Notes under the pieces: model-generated
The model's input: only the letters and a program-made list of their open reading frames with translations
What the model was told of the DNA's origin: nothing
Database searches by the model: none
Position numbers and translations under genes: made by a program
Shown: positions 52,478-60,677 of the stretch, piece after piece
Layout: every line of letters begins with the position of its first letter
Numbering within the stretch: the stretch's first letter is position 1
NCBI RefSeq assembly: GCF_002902905.1
Contig: NZ_CP026124.1
Span: 5,952,001 to 6,016,000, forward strand
Direction: 5' to 3'
DNA: 64,000 nt
Source: Achromobacter sp. AONIH1
GTDB lineage: Bacteria > Pseudomonadota > Gammaproteobacteria > Burkholderiales > Burkholderiaceae_B

Positions 52478-53174
52478 GGTTTCGAAACTGTGCTCGGGCT
52501 ATGGCAAGAGCCAGGTGCTCAACGGCCTGGATTTCGAGGTGCGCGCCGGCGAGATCGTCACGCTGATCGGCGCCAACGGCGCCGGCAAGACCACCACGCT
52601 CAAGACGCTGTGCGGCGTGGTCGCGGCCACCGGCGGCAAGGTCGAGTTCGAGGGCCGCGACCTGACCAACCGTCCGCCCTACGACATCGTCGACGCCGGC
52701 ATCACCATGATTCCGGAGGGCCGCCAACTGTTCCCGCACTTCACCGTCAAGGACAATCTGCTGATGGGCTCGTACAAGCGCGCCGCGCGTCCCATCGTGC
52801 AGCGCAAGCTCGAAGAGGTGTTGCAGATCTTCCCGCGCGTGCGCGAGCGGCTGGCCCAGTACGCCGGCTCGCTGTCCGGCGGAGAGCAGCAGATGGTGGC
52901 GATCGCGCGCGGCATGATGGCCGACCCCAAGCTGCTGGTGTTCGACGAGCCCTCGCTGGGCCTGTCGCCACTGCTGGTGCAGCAGATGTTCGACATCATC
53001 CGCGACGTCACCGCGCACGGCGTGACCGTGCTGCTGGTGGAGCAGAACGTGTTCCGCACGCTGCGCCTGGCCGATCGTGGCTACGTGCTGGAGAACGGCG
53101 CCATCGTGCGCGCCGGCACCGGCGCCGAGCTGCTCGGCGACCCCCATGTCAAGAAGGCCTATCTGGGCCACTGA
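52470..53174 (+). CDS. ABC importer ATP-binding protein (LivF family)
   Basis: A 234-residue ATPase with Walker A GANGAGKTT, PEGRQLFPHFTVKDNL (LivF hallmark), signature LSGGEQQMVAIARGM and Walker B LLVFDEPSLGLSP, then VEQN for the H-loop region. It forms a heterodimer with the ATPase half of the fused protein. It overlaps that gene by 8 bp and is followed 26 bp later by a quinone-oxidoreductase-like gene, so catabolic enzymes are cotranscribed with the importer. Confidence 0.9.
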   Translation: MLKVSKLCSGYGKSQVLNGLDFEVRAGEIVTLIGANGAGKTTTLKTLCGVVAATGGKVEFEGRDLTNRPPYDIVDAGITMIPEGRQLFPHFTVKDNLLMGSYKRAARPIVQRKLEEVLQIFPRVRERLAQYAGSLSGGEQQMVAIARGMMADPKLLVFDEPSLGLSPLLVQQMFDIIRDVTAHGVTVLLVEQNVFRTLRLADRGYVLENGAIVRAGTGAELLGDPHVKKAYLGH

Positions 53175-53200
53175 ATATCACGCAAAAGGAAACACGCGCC

Positions 53201-54196
53201 ATGTCATTGCGCTGCGCTTACATCGACCACGGCAAGGGCGGCCCGCCCGACATCCTGCGCCTGGCCGAAAGAGAAATGGAAGCCCCCGCCGGGCGGCAGG
53301 TGCTGATCGAAGTGGCCTATGCCGGCGTCAACCGTCCGGATGTGCTGCAGCGGTCCGGCTCCTATCCGCCGCCGCCCGGCGCGTCCCCTCACCTGGGACT
53401 GGAAGTGTCCGGCACGGTCATCGCCACCGGCCCGCAGGCCAGCCGCTGGCGGGTCGGCGACCAGGTCTGCGCGTTGACGCCCGGCGGCGGCTACGCGCAA
53501 TACTGCCTGGCCGACGAACGCCATTGCCTGCCGGTGCCACGCGGCATGGACCTGCTGACCGCCGCCGCCATTCCCGAGAATTACTACACGGTCTGGACCA
53601 ATGTGTTCGAGCGCGCGCGGCTGGCGGCGGGCGAGCGCTTCCTGGTGCACGGCGGCTCCAGCGGCATCGGCCTGACCGCCATCCAGCTCGCGCGCGCCTT
53701 CGGCGCCGAAGTCTGGACCACGGTGGGCAACGCCGAGAAGGCGGCGGCCTGCATCGAGGCCGGCGCGCGGCACGCGCTGATCTACCGCGACACCGACTAC
53801 GAGGACGCCATCCGCCAGGCCACCGGCGGCCAGGGCGTGGATGTGATCCTGGACATGGTGGGCGGCGCCTACCTCAACAAGAACATCCGCCTGCTGGCGC
53901 TGAACGGCCGGCTGGTGCAGATCGCTTTCCTGGAAGGCAGCAAGGCCGAGATCGACGCGCTGCCCATCATGACCAAGCGCCTGACCGTCACCGGCTCGAC
54001 GCTGCGGCCGCGCTCGGACGAGGACAAGGGCGAAATCGCCCGCGCGCTGGCCGAACGCGTGCTGCCGCTGATGGAGCAAGGTCAATGCCTGCCGCGCATC
54101 CACCAGGTCTTTCCGCTGGCCGAGGCCGCCGGCGCGCACGCGCTGATGGAAAGCAGCCGCCACATCGGCAAGATCATGCTGCAGGTGCGGCCATGA
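53201..54196 (+). CDS. Zinc-independent NADPH:quinone oxidoreductase-like protein
   Basis: A 331-residue medium-chain dehydrogenase/reductase of the quinone oxidoreductase (PIG3/QOR) type: GVNRPDVLQRSGSYPPPPGA near residue 45, ALTPGGGYAQYCLADE, and the cofactor loop VHGGSSGIGLTAIQLARAFG. Zinc-ligand Cys residues are absent. Such proteins reduce quinones or enones with NADPH. It lies 26 bp after livF and its stop overlaps the next SDR gene by ATGA. Confidence 0.88.
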   Translation: MSLRCAYIDHGKGGPPDILRLAEREMEAPAGRQVLIEVAYAGVNRPDVLQRSGSYPPPPGASPHLGLEVSGTVIATGPQASRWRVGDQVCALTPGGGYAQYCLADERHCLPVPRGMDLLTAAAIPENYYTVWTNVFERARLAAGERFLVHGGSSGIGLTAIQLARAFGAEVWTTVGNAEKAAACIEAGARHALIYRDTDYEDAIRQATGGQGVDVILDMVGGAYLNKNIRLLALNGRLVQIAFLEGSKAEIDALPIMTKRLTVTGSTLRPRSDEDKGEIARALAERVLPLMEQGQCLPRIHQVFPLAEAAGAHALMESSRHIGKIMLQVRP

Positions 54197-55002
54197 GCGC
54201 GGGCACGCATGCGGCCCCGGCATCCGCCACGTCCGGCGCAGCGCGCTTCGCCGGCCAGACCGCCATCGTCACCGGCGCCGTCGGCGGCATCGGCTCGGCC
54301 ATCGTCGAGGGCCTGCTGGCCGAGGGCGCGCGGGTCGGCCTGATCGACTTCAACGGCCTGGCCGGCGATGCCTGGGCCGGCCAGCTGCGCGGCCAGGGCC
54401 GCGCGGTCTGCTTCGCCCTGGCCGATGTGTCGCGCTACGAGGAATGCGAAGCCGCCTACGCCCGCATCAGCGACGAACTCGGCCCGGCCACGATCCTCAT
54501 CAACAACGTCGGCATCTCGCCCAAGACCGAGGGGCGCGCGCTCAAGGTCTGGGAAATGCCGCCCGCCGAGTGGGACCGCGTGGTGTCGGTGAACCTGAAC
54601 AGCGCGTTCTACATGACGCGCCTGGCCACGCCGCACATGGTGGCGCAGCGCAAGGGTCGCGTCATCAACATGTCCTCGGTGGCGGGCAAGGCCTATTGCG
54701 ATATCGTGGCGGCGCACTACGCCGCCACCAAGGCCGCGCTGATCGGCCTGACGCGGCACTGGGCCGCCGAGCTGGGCGAGTACGACGTGACCGTCAACGG
54801 CCTGGCGCCGGGACGCATCAGCACGCCGCTGCTCAAGAGCGTGCCGCAGGAGATCAACGACGCCGTGGCCGGCGTGACGGCGCTGCGGCGGCTGGGCACG
54901 CCCGAGGAAGTGGCCGACGCCTGCCTGTTCTTCGCCTCCGACCAGGCCCGCTTCGTGACGGGTCAGGTGCTGGACGTGGCGGGCGGCTGGTTGATGACCT
55001 GA
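54193..55002 (+). CDS. Short-chain dehydrogenase/reductase (FabG-like)
   Basis: A 269-residue classical SDR with an Ala/Ser-rich N-terminal 18 residues, cofactor loop VTGAVGGIGSAIVEG, INNVGISP, catalytic Ser in NMSSVAGKAYCD and Tyr-x-x-x-Lys in YAATKAALIGL, and the C-terminal LDVAGGWLMT. The Asp in LIDFNG suggests NAD preference. It is the last gene of the importer operon, starting in the ATGA overlap with the quinone-oxidoreductase gene, and is distinct from the SDR at 47381-48163. Confidence 0.87.
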   Translation: MSAGTHAAPASATSGAARFAGQTAIVTGAVGGIGSAIVEGLLAEGARVGLIDFNGLAGDAWAGQLRGQGRAVCFALADVSRYEECEAAYARISDELGPATILINNVGISPKTEGRALKVWEMPPAEWDRVVSVNLNSAFYMTRLATPHMVAQRKGRVINMSSVAGKAYCDIVAAHYAATKAALIGLTRHWAAELGEYDVTVNGLAPGRISTPLLKSVPQEINDAVAGVTALRRLGTPEEVADACLFFASDQARFVTGQVLDVAGGWLMT

Positions 55003-55056
55003 AAGGTCGAGATCTGAAAAAGTTGGCTGCCTGAAAGTCGATGGCCTGAAGCGCGC

Positions 55057-55087
55057 GGACGCCGGTCGGAACACCGACCGCGCGTCC
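55057..55087. terminator. Terminator-like hairpin between convergent operons
   Basis: An outer GGACGC/GCGTCC stem and an inner CGGTCGG/CCGACCG stem around an AACA loop, with one bulged C, form a 13-bp structure in the gap before the convergent D-aminoacylase gene. Confidence 0.6.
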
Positions 55088-55097
55088 CTGCCCAGCA

Positions 55098-56537
55098 TCA
55101 GGCCTCGCGACGCAGCACCTGCCCCGGCCGCTCGCCGGTGGTCTTGCCGTCCCGCCATACCGGCCGGCCATTGGTCCACACCGACACGATGCCCGCCGAC
55201 GGCGCGATCGGCTGCGCGAAGGTGGCGCGATCGGCCACCTGCCCCGCGTCCAGCAGCACCAGATCGGCATGCGCGCCCTCGCGCAGCACGCCCCGGTCCG
55301 CCAGTCCGAAGCGCGCGGCGGTCAGGCCGGTCATCTTGTGGATGGCCTTTTCCAGCGGGAACAGGCCCAGGCCGCGCGCGTAGTGTCCCAGCACGCGCGG
55401 GAAGCTGCCCCACAGGCGCGGGTGCGGCGTCTCGTCATGAGGCAGTCCGTCGGAACCGACCATGGTTTCATCGAACTGCAGGATGCGCGCCACGTCGTCC
55501 TCGTGCATGCGGAAGTAGATGGCGCCGGCCGGCTGCAGGCGGCGCACGGCCTCCTCGACGGGACAGCCCAGCTCGCGCGCGACCTCGTCCAGGTCGCGGC
55601 CCGAGAACTGCGGATGGGCCTTGGACCAGGTGACGATGACGCGGGCGGCGCCATCGACCAGCGCCTGCTCCAGGATGGTGGACGAGGCGTTGTACGGATA
55701 GCAGTCCAGGCAGACCGGTTGCGTTTTCATCTGCTCGGCGATGCGCGCCAACGTCTGGACCGAGCGTCCATGATTGGCCTGCCCCACCACCTTGTGGTGC
55801 GAGATCACCACCGGCACGCCCAGCTCGCGGCCGATGTGAAAGGTCTCCTCCAGGCAGTCCATCACCATGTCGCCCTCGTCGCGCAGGTGCGTGGTGAAGA
55901 TGCCGCCGTGCGCGCGCAGCGGCCGGCAGACCTCGATCACTTCCTGCGTGCTGGCGGCGCGCGACGGCGCGTAGGCCAGCCCGGTGGACACGCCGATGGC
56001 GCCGGCCTCCAGCGCCTCTTCCACCCGCGCGCGCATGACGGCGATCTCGGCCGGCGCAGCCTCGCGTTCCAGGTCAGGCACCGCGGCCACGCGCAGCGTG
56101 ATGTGGCCCAGCAGCATGGCGCAGTTGGTCGCCGCCGGCTGCTCGCGCAGGGCCTGCAGATAATCGCCGTAGCGTTCGTAGCGGAACCAGCCGCCGTCGC
56201 CGTCCAGCAGGTCCAGCGGCGGCACCACGCGCGGAGGGCGCGGCGCCAGCGAGATGCCGCAGTTGCCGGCGATCACGGTGGTGACGCCCTGGCTGACCTT
56301 GGGCGCCATGGCGCCGTCGGACAGCATGGCGCGGTCGTCATGGGTATGGGCGTCGATGAAGCCCGGCGCCAGCACCAGGCCGCGCGCGTCGACCTCGGCG
56401 CGCCCGCGCGCGCCGGCCAGGTCGCCCACGCGGACGATGCGGCCGTCATCGACGGCCACGTCGCCCTCGAAACGCGGCGCGCCCGTGCCGTCGACGATCT
56501 CGGCGCCCCGGATCAACAGGTCATGGATGGCGGACAT
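55098..56537 (-). CDS. N-acyl-D-amino-acid deacylase (amidohydrolase)
   Basis: A 479-residue amidohydrolase with the N-terminal metal motif GFIDAHTHDD (His-x-His), ISHHKVVG in the middle and VGSDGLPHDETPHPRLWGSF, characteristic of D-aminoacylases. It releases D-amino acids from N-acyl-D-amino acids. The ATG has AAGGAA 5 nt upstream on the minus strand; that site belongs to the first unit of a 27-bp tandem duplication. Downstream members of the same strand (binding protein, DadA-like) support a D-amino-acid role. It is the last gene of the operon. Confidence 0.88.
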   Translation of the reverse strand: MSAIHDLLIRGAEIVDGTGAPRFEGDVAVDDGRIVRVGDLAGARGRAEVDARGLVLAPGFIDAHTHDDRAMLSDGAMAPKVSQGVTTVIAGNCGISLAPRPPRVVPPLDLLDGDGGWFRYERYGDYLQALREQPAATNCAMLLGHITLRVAAVPDLEREAAPAEIAVMRARVEEALEAGAIGVSTGLAYAPSRAASTQEVIEVCRPLRAHGGIFTTHLRDEGDMVMDCLEETFHIGRELGVPVVISHHKVVGQANHGRSVQTLARIAEQMKTQPVCLDCYPYNASSTILEQALVDGAARVIVTWSKAHPQFSGRDLDEVARELGCPVEEAVRRLQPAGAIYFRMHEDDVARILQFDETMVGSDGLPHDETPHPRLWGSFPRVLGHYARGLGLFPLEKAIHKMTGLTAARFGLADRGVLREGAHADLVLLDAGQVADRATFAQPIAPSAGIVSVWTNGRPVWRDGKTTGERPGQVLRREA

Positions 56538-56560
56538 GCGGTTTCCTTGATAGTCATCAT
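56513..56560 (-). CDS. Possible 15-codon upstream frame overlapping the deacylase start
   Basis: ATG at 56560 opens a 15-codon frame (MMTIKETACPPSMTC) that runs past the deacylase ATG in another frame and stops at 56513. The second copy of the duplicated AAGGAA (56570-56575) lies 9 nt upstream. It could modulate translation of the deacylase. Evidence is only position and ribosome site. Confidence 0.25.
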   Translation of the reverse strand: MMTIKETACPPSMTC

Positions 56561-56596
56561 TCGAGGCAGTTCCTTGATCGTCGCCATTCGAGGCAG
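56543..56596. repeat. 27-bp tandem duplication containing a ribosome site
   Basis: Units 56543-56569 and 56570-56596 match at 24 of 27 positions and each begins TTCCTTGAT (minus strand ATCAAGGAA), so the Shine-Dalgarno of the deacylase gene is duplicated. Confidence 0.85.
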
Positions 56597-56685
56597 AGTC
56601 GCCCCGCTCGGGGCCGCGCGGATCCGGCTCCGCCGGTCCGCTGCGGCGCCCCCTGGGGGAAGCGCGCAGCGCTTCGGGGGGGACC
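56597..56685. repeat. GC-rich palindrome-rich intergenic element
   Basis: This 89-bp spacer is a chain of short inverted repeats, for example CCCCGCTCGGGG and GGCGCCCCCTGGGGG, and ends in a G-run before the binding-protein stop. Its composition resembles dispersed intergenic elements common in Burkholderiales genomes; copy number cannot be tested in this window. Confidence 0.45.
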
Positions 56686-58266
56686 TCACTTCCCGATATT
56701 CCAGAACAAAGTGACCGGCGCGTCCAGCACGCCCGACAGCTTCTTGCTGTAGGCCGCCGGAATCTGGAACTGCCCCAACGGCGCCACCACGCCCTCGTCG
56801 ATGGCCAGCTTCTGGATCTGCGCGGCGATCTGCTTGCGCTCGGCGATGTCGGCGGCCTTGGCGTATTTCAGGCGCAGGGCCTCGATCTCGGGCACGTCCG
56901 GCCAGCCCGCCCAGGCCTTGCGGCCGTTGGCCGCCAGCGTGGTGTTGCCGAACGGATCGCCGCTGGTGGCCAGGATGCTGTAGGTGGAAAAGATGTTCCA
57001 GCCGCCGTCGGCCGGCGATTTCTGATTGCCCTGCTGCGACACCACGCTCTGCCAGTCCATGGCCTTCATCACCACCTTGAAGCCGGCCTTGCGCAGCGCC
57101 GCGCCCACCACCACCGGCTGCGGCGAGACCATGGCGATGTCGGACGGCTGCAGGATGACCACGGGCGTGCCGTCATAGCCGGCTTCCTTGAGCAGCGCCT
57201 GGGCGCGGTCGATGCGCGCCGGCACCACCCAGTCCTCGCCGTAGTTGTCGCCCATGGGATTGCCGCAGCCCATCACGGCCGCGCAGGTCCGGTAGTACTT
57301 GGGGTTGCCCACCAGCGCCTTGAGCACGTCCTCCTGGCTGACGGCGGCGATGGCCGCCTGTCGCAGCAGCTTGTTGTCGAAGGGCGGGTACAGATGGTTC
57401 ATGCGGAAGTAGGTCCAGGCCCCCAGCTTGTCCAGCACGCGGACCTGCAGGTTGTCCTGGCCCTCGACCATGGGCAGCAGGTCGAACGGCACCTGCTGCA
57501 TGAAATCGACCTCGCCGTTCTGCAGCGCGCTGACCGCCGTCATCTGGTCGGGCATGGCCACCCATTCGACCCGCTCCACCTTGACCACCTTGCCGCCCGC
57601 CGTCCAGCTGGGCGGCTCGGCGCGCGGCACGTAGTCCTTGTTCTTCTCGTACACCACCTTCAGGCCGGGCTTGAATTCCGAGGCCACGAACTTGAACGGA
57701 CCCGAGCCGATGAATTCGGTGATGGGCTGGGCGCTGGGCGTGTCGGCGATGCGCTTGGGCATCATGAAGAGCGGACGCGAGCTGAGCTTGGCCAGGCCCT
57801 CCAGCAGCAGCGAGGTGGGCTGCTTGAGCACCACGCGAAACTGCTTCGCGTCGACCGCCTCGATGCGGTCGATCAGCGTCATCAGCACCTGCCCGGTGGC
57901 GTCGGCGTCGGCCCAGCGCTTGATCGAGGCGATGCAATCCTCCGACGTGACCGGCGCGCCGTCATGCCACTTCAGGCCGTCGCGCAGCGTGAAGACGTAG
58001 GTCTTCCTGTCCTCCGACTCGGTCCAGCTGGCCATCTGCGGCTGCACCTTGAAATGCTCGTCGGTGCCCAGCAGCGTGTCGTAGATCATGTAGCCGTGGT
58101 CGCGCGTCATGAACGCGGTGGTCATCACCGGGTCCAGCACCCGCAGCCCGGACTGCATCACGGCCGTGACCGTCTGCGCCTGACCTTGCGCGGCCGGCGC
58201 CAGCGCCGCCGCCAGGGCCAGCAACAGTGCACCGGCCCCTTGCCGCAAGCGTCGTGTTTGTTTCAT
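56686..58266 (-). CDS. ABC solute-binding protein family 5 (peptide-type)
   Basis: A 526-residue secreted binding protein. The signal peptide (GALLLALAAALAPAAQGQAQ, cleavage about residue 31) precedes a DppA/OppA-like fold with DGLKWHDGAPVTSEDCIASI and YFRMNHLYPPFDNKLLRQA. Family members bind oligopeptides, nickel, opines or N-acyl amino acids. No cognate permease or ATPase is in the window, so it must use a transporter encoded elsewhere. Its location between a D-aminoacylase and a D-amino acid dehydrogenase points to acylated D-amino acids or D-peptides as ligand. Confidence 0.87.
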   Translation of the reverse strand: MKQTRRLRQGAGALLLALAAALAPAAQGQAQTVTAVMQSGLRVLDPVMTTAFMTRDHGYMIYDTLLGTDEHFKVQPQMASWTESEDRKTYVFTLRDGLKWHDGAPVTSEDCIASIKRWADADATGQVLMTLIDRIEAVDAKQFRVVLKQPTSLLLEGLAKLSSRPLFMMPKRIADTPSAQPITEFIGSGPFKFVASEFKPGLKVVYEKNKDYVPRAEPPSWTAGGKVVKVERVEWVAMPDQMTAVSALQNGEVDFMQQVPFDLLPMVEGQDNLQVRVLDKLGAWTYFRMNHLYPPFDNKLLRQAAIAAVSQEDVLKALVGNPKYYRTCAAVMGCGNPMGDNYGEDWVVPARIDRAQALLKEAGYDGTPVVILQPSDIAMVSPQPVVVGAALRKAGFKVVMKAMDWQSVVSQQGNQKSPADGGWNIFSTYSILATSGDPFGNTTLAANGRKAWAGWPDVPEIEALRLKYAKAADIAERKQIAAQIQKLAIDEGVVAPLGQFQIPAAYSKKLSGVLDAPVTLFWNIGK

Positions 58267-58303
58267 GTCGTTCCCCTTGTGTCGTTGGTTGTGCTGCTCG
58301 CGG

Positions 58304-59536
58304 CTACCACTGGAAAAGCGTATCGGATATGGGCGACGGCCGTCCGGCGATGCGGTCGGCCAGCACGCCGGCGCTGCCCGCGGCCAGCGTGAAGCCCAGC
58401 GCGCCGTGGCCGGCGTTGATCCACAGCCCGCGCACGGGCGTGCGGCCGATCAGCGGCTTGCCATCGGGCCGCGCCGGCCGCAGGCCAGCCCATGCCTCGG
58501 GTTCGCCGGCCGGCGCCAGGCGCGGCAGATAGCGCCGCACCTGCTCCTTGAGTTGATGGATCCGGCCGCCGTCGATGCCCGCGTCACGATCGCCGATGTC
58601 GACCATGCCGGCCACGCGCAGCCGGTCGCCCAGGCGCGCGTAGACCACCTTGTTGTGCACGTCGCTCAGGCTGGTGCGCGGCGCGCTGCTGTCCGGTCCC
58701 AGCGCATAGGTCAGGCTGTAGCCCTTGAGCGGGTAGATCAGCGGCTGCAGGCCGGCCTGGCGGCACAGCGCCTGCGCGCCCACGCCATTGGCCACGACAT
58801 AGGCGTCGGCCTGCATCTCGCCCGCGCTGGTTTCCAGCGCCTGGACCGCGCCGCCGCGCAGGCGCAGCCGCCGCACGCGCGTGCCCAGCCGCAGCCGCGC
58901 GCCCAGCCCGCGCGCCAGGGACGCGCACAGCGCCTGGCAATCGGCCGCGTCCTCGCTGGGCGTGTAGACGCCGCCGACCACGCGCTGGCCGATATCGGCC
59001 AGCGCGGGCTCCAGCGCCAGGCATTCGTCGCGTCCCAGCGCGTGCTGCTCGCAGCCCAGGCTGGCCTGGTAATGCATTTGCGCGCGCGCGCCGGCAAAGG
59101 CGGCCGCGTCCTGATAGACCAGCAGCTTGCCGCTGGCGCTGAAGTCGCAGGACAACGCGCCGTCTTGCACCAGCGCGCGCGTCAGTCGCCGGCTGTGCAG
59201 GCCCAGCTGCAACAGCTCGGCGGTCGTGCGCGCGGCGGTGTCGCGGCGGCAGGCCGCCAGGAAACTCAGGGCCCAGCGCCATTGCGCCGGATCAGCCCGC
59301 AGACGCAGGCGCAGCGGCGCGTCGCACCGCGTCAGCCAGCCCGGCAGTTTGCCCAGCACCGAAGGATCGGCCAGCGGCGCGACGAAGCTGTAGCTCAGCT
59401 GCGCGCCATTGGCCTTGCTGGTGCCGACGCCGGCCTGCGCGGCCTCGTCCAGCACGGTGACGTCATGGCCGTCGGCCAGCAGCGCGCGCGCCGTGGTCAG
59501 GCCGATGATGCCGGCGCCGATGACGATGATGTTCAT
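58304..59536 (-). CDS. D-amino acid dehydrogenase (DadA-like)
   Basis: A 410-residue DAO-family flavoprotein. The FAD fold IIVIGAGIIGLTTARALLADG opens the protein (shown in part: GAGIIGLTTARAL), VLDEAAQAGVGTSKANGAQLS matches the DadA substrate-side motif, and the C-terminus has WAGLRPARPDGKPLIG and GHGALGFTLAAGS. DadA oxidises D-amino acids to oxo acids and ammonia and passes electrons to the respiratory chain. It lies 90 bp downstream of an uncharacterised gene and 37 bp upstream of the binding-protein gene. Confidence 0.88.
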   Translation of the reverse strand: MNIIVIGAGIIGLTTARALLADGHDVTVLDEAAQAGVGTSKANGAQLSYSFVAPLADPSVLGKLPGWLTRCDAPLRLRLRADPAQWRWALSFLAACRRDTAARTTAELLQLGLHSRRLTRALVQDGALSCDFSASGKLLVYQDAAAFAGARAQMHYQASLGCEQHALGRDECLALEPALADIGQRVVGGVYTPSEDAADCQALCASLARGLGARLRLGTRVRRLRLRGGAVQALETSAGEMQADAYVVANGVGAQALCRQAGLQPLIYPLKGYSLTYALGPDSSAPRTSLSDVHNKVVYARLGDRLRVAGMVDIGDRDAGIDGGRIHQLKEQVRRYLPRLAPAGEPEAWAGLRPARPDGKPLIGRTPVRGLWINAGHGALGFTLAAGSAGVLADRIAGRPSPISDTLFQW

Positions 59537-59626
59537 CGGACCGCCACCGTCGAGAGGGCGGCGGCGAGCGCCCGCGCATCGAGGGCGGCAAGGGCGGCGG
59601 CAACGCGAGGCCGCGAGCCTAGCGGT

Positions 59627-60553
59627 TCAGCCATTGCCATCCCGCCCCCGCATCAGCATGAAGTCCTGCGCCGCCCCGCCGCCCGGCCAGGCCTGACCGT
59701 CGCGGATCTCGACATACAGTTCAGTGCGCGCATGGCCGATCAAGCGACCATCGCGCCAGATTTCCGCGCCCAGGCAGACCGCCGTGGCGCGCCGGTTCAA
59801 TCCGGCCAGGCGCGGGTCGGCCGTTTCCAGGCCGATGATCCGCCCCGCCGCGTCCACGGTCACGCGGTCGCAGGTGGCGGCGCGCAAGGACAGCGCCTGC
59901 TCCAGCCGCAACCATTGCAGGATGCCGGCCTGCCCGGTCAGCCTGGCCCAGGCCAGTCCGCCCAGCTCATCGGCCAACACGCCGCGCGCGTAGATGGAGT
60001 TGTGCAGCAGCGCCACGCGGCCCTGCTGTCCCTGGCGCTGGAACGCGCCCAGGTCGTCGCGCCGCGCCGCGCGCGCGCTGTTGCCCAGGCCCAGCCCGTC
60101 TTGCGCGTGCAGCGCGATCAGGCCCGCGTCCCATTCGGGATGCGCGGCCAGCACGGCGTCGATCGCCTGTTGCGGCGGCGCGCCCTCGGCCATCAGGTCC
60201 AGCGCCATCCGGTTCAGCGGGCGACCATCGGCGCCCGGCTGATTCGGCAGGCGGTGGCCGGTGACCAGGCCCAGGCCGTCGGCGCCGGCCAGGAATTGCG
60301 TCAGGGGTTCGGGGCGGTCGGGACCGCTGGAAATGACCGCCGCCACGCGCGCATCGCGCCAGGACGCCGGCAGGTCCAGCGCCGTCACGCCGCCGCGCTG
60401 GGTGGTCCGGTATTGCAGCCGGCCCTGCTCGTCCAGCACGGCGAACACGACAAAGCCGCCGATGGCGCCGCGTCCCAGCAGTTCGGCGCCCAGCACCGCG
60501 TCGAACACCGCCGCGCCGGCCTGCGCGCCCGCCGCCGCCACTCCTATCGTCAT
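59627..60553 (-). CDS. Uncharacterised protein heading the D-amino-acid operon
   Basis: A 308-residue soluble protein I cannot place in a named family. It begins MTIGVAAAGAQAGAAVFDAV with no signal peptide, followed by GAIGGFVVFAVLDEQG and a Thr-Thr-Gln-Arg-Gly-Gly motif (YRTTQRGG); later come HNSIYARGVLADELGG and an acidic/aromatic C-terminus. The small-residue N-terminus and early beta-strands recall Ntn-type amidohydrolases, but that is only an impression. ATG 60553 is chosen because GGGGAG lies 5 nt upstream; an in-frame ATG at 60586 would span the palindrome at 60570-60587. It is first in an operon with D-amino-acid genes. Confidence 0.65.
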   Translation of the reverse strand: MTIGVAAAGAQAGAAVFDAVLGAELLGRGAIGGFVVFAVLDEQGRLQYRTTQRGGVTALDLPASWRDARVAAVISSGPDRPEPLTQFLAGADGLGLVTGHRLPNQPGADGRPLNRMALDLMAEGAPPQQAIDAVLAAHPEWDAGLIALHAQDGLGLGNSARAARRDDLGAFQRQGQQGRVALLHNSIYARGVLADELGGLAWARLTGQAGILQWLRLEQALSLRAATCDRVTVDAAGRIIGLETADPRLAGLNRRATAVCLGAEIWRDGRLIGHARTELYVEIRDGQAWPGGGAAQDFMLMRGRDGNG

Positions 60554-60569
60554 ATCGCTCCCCGGATGA

Positions 60570-60587
60570 TGTGACCATAAGGTCACA
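60570..60587. promoter_or_regulatory. Perfect 18-bp inverted repeat upstream of the D-amino-acid operon
   Basis: TGTGACC and GGTCACA are exact reverse complements separated by ATAA, ending 16 bp before the first start codon of the operon. It is a strong candidate operator. No regulator gene is adjacent, so the binding protein is unknown. Confidence 0.6.
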
Positions 60588-60677
60588 AAATCATGCTAGT
60601 GCGGCCGGGAACAAGACGGAAGCTCGGGAAAACCCGTTGCCCGCGAGGCGGCGGGCAAGGCGCGGATGCGGCAGGAA

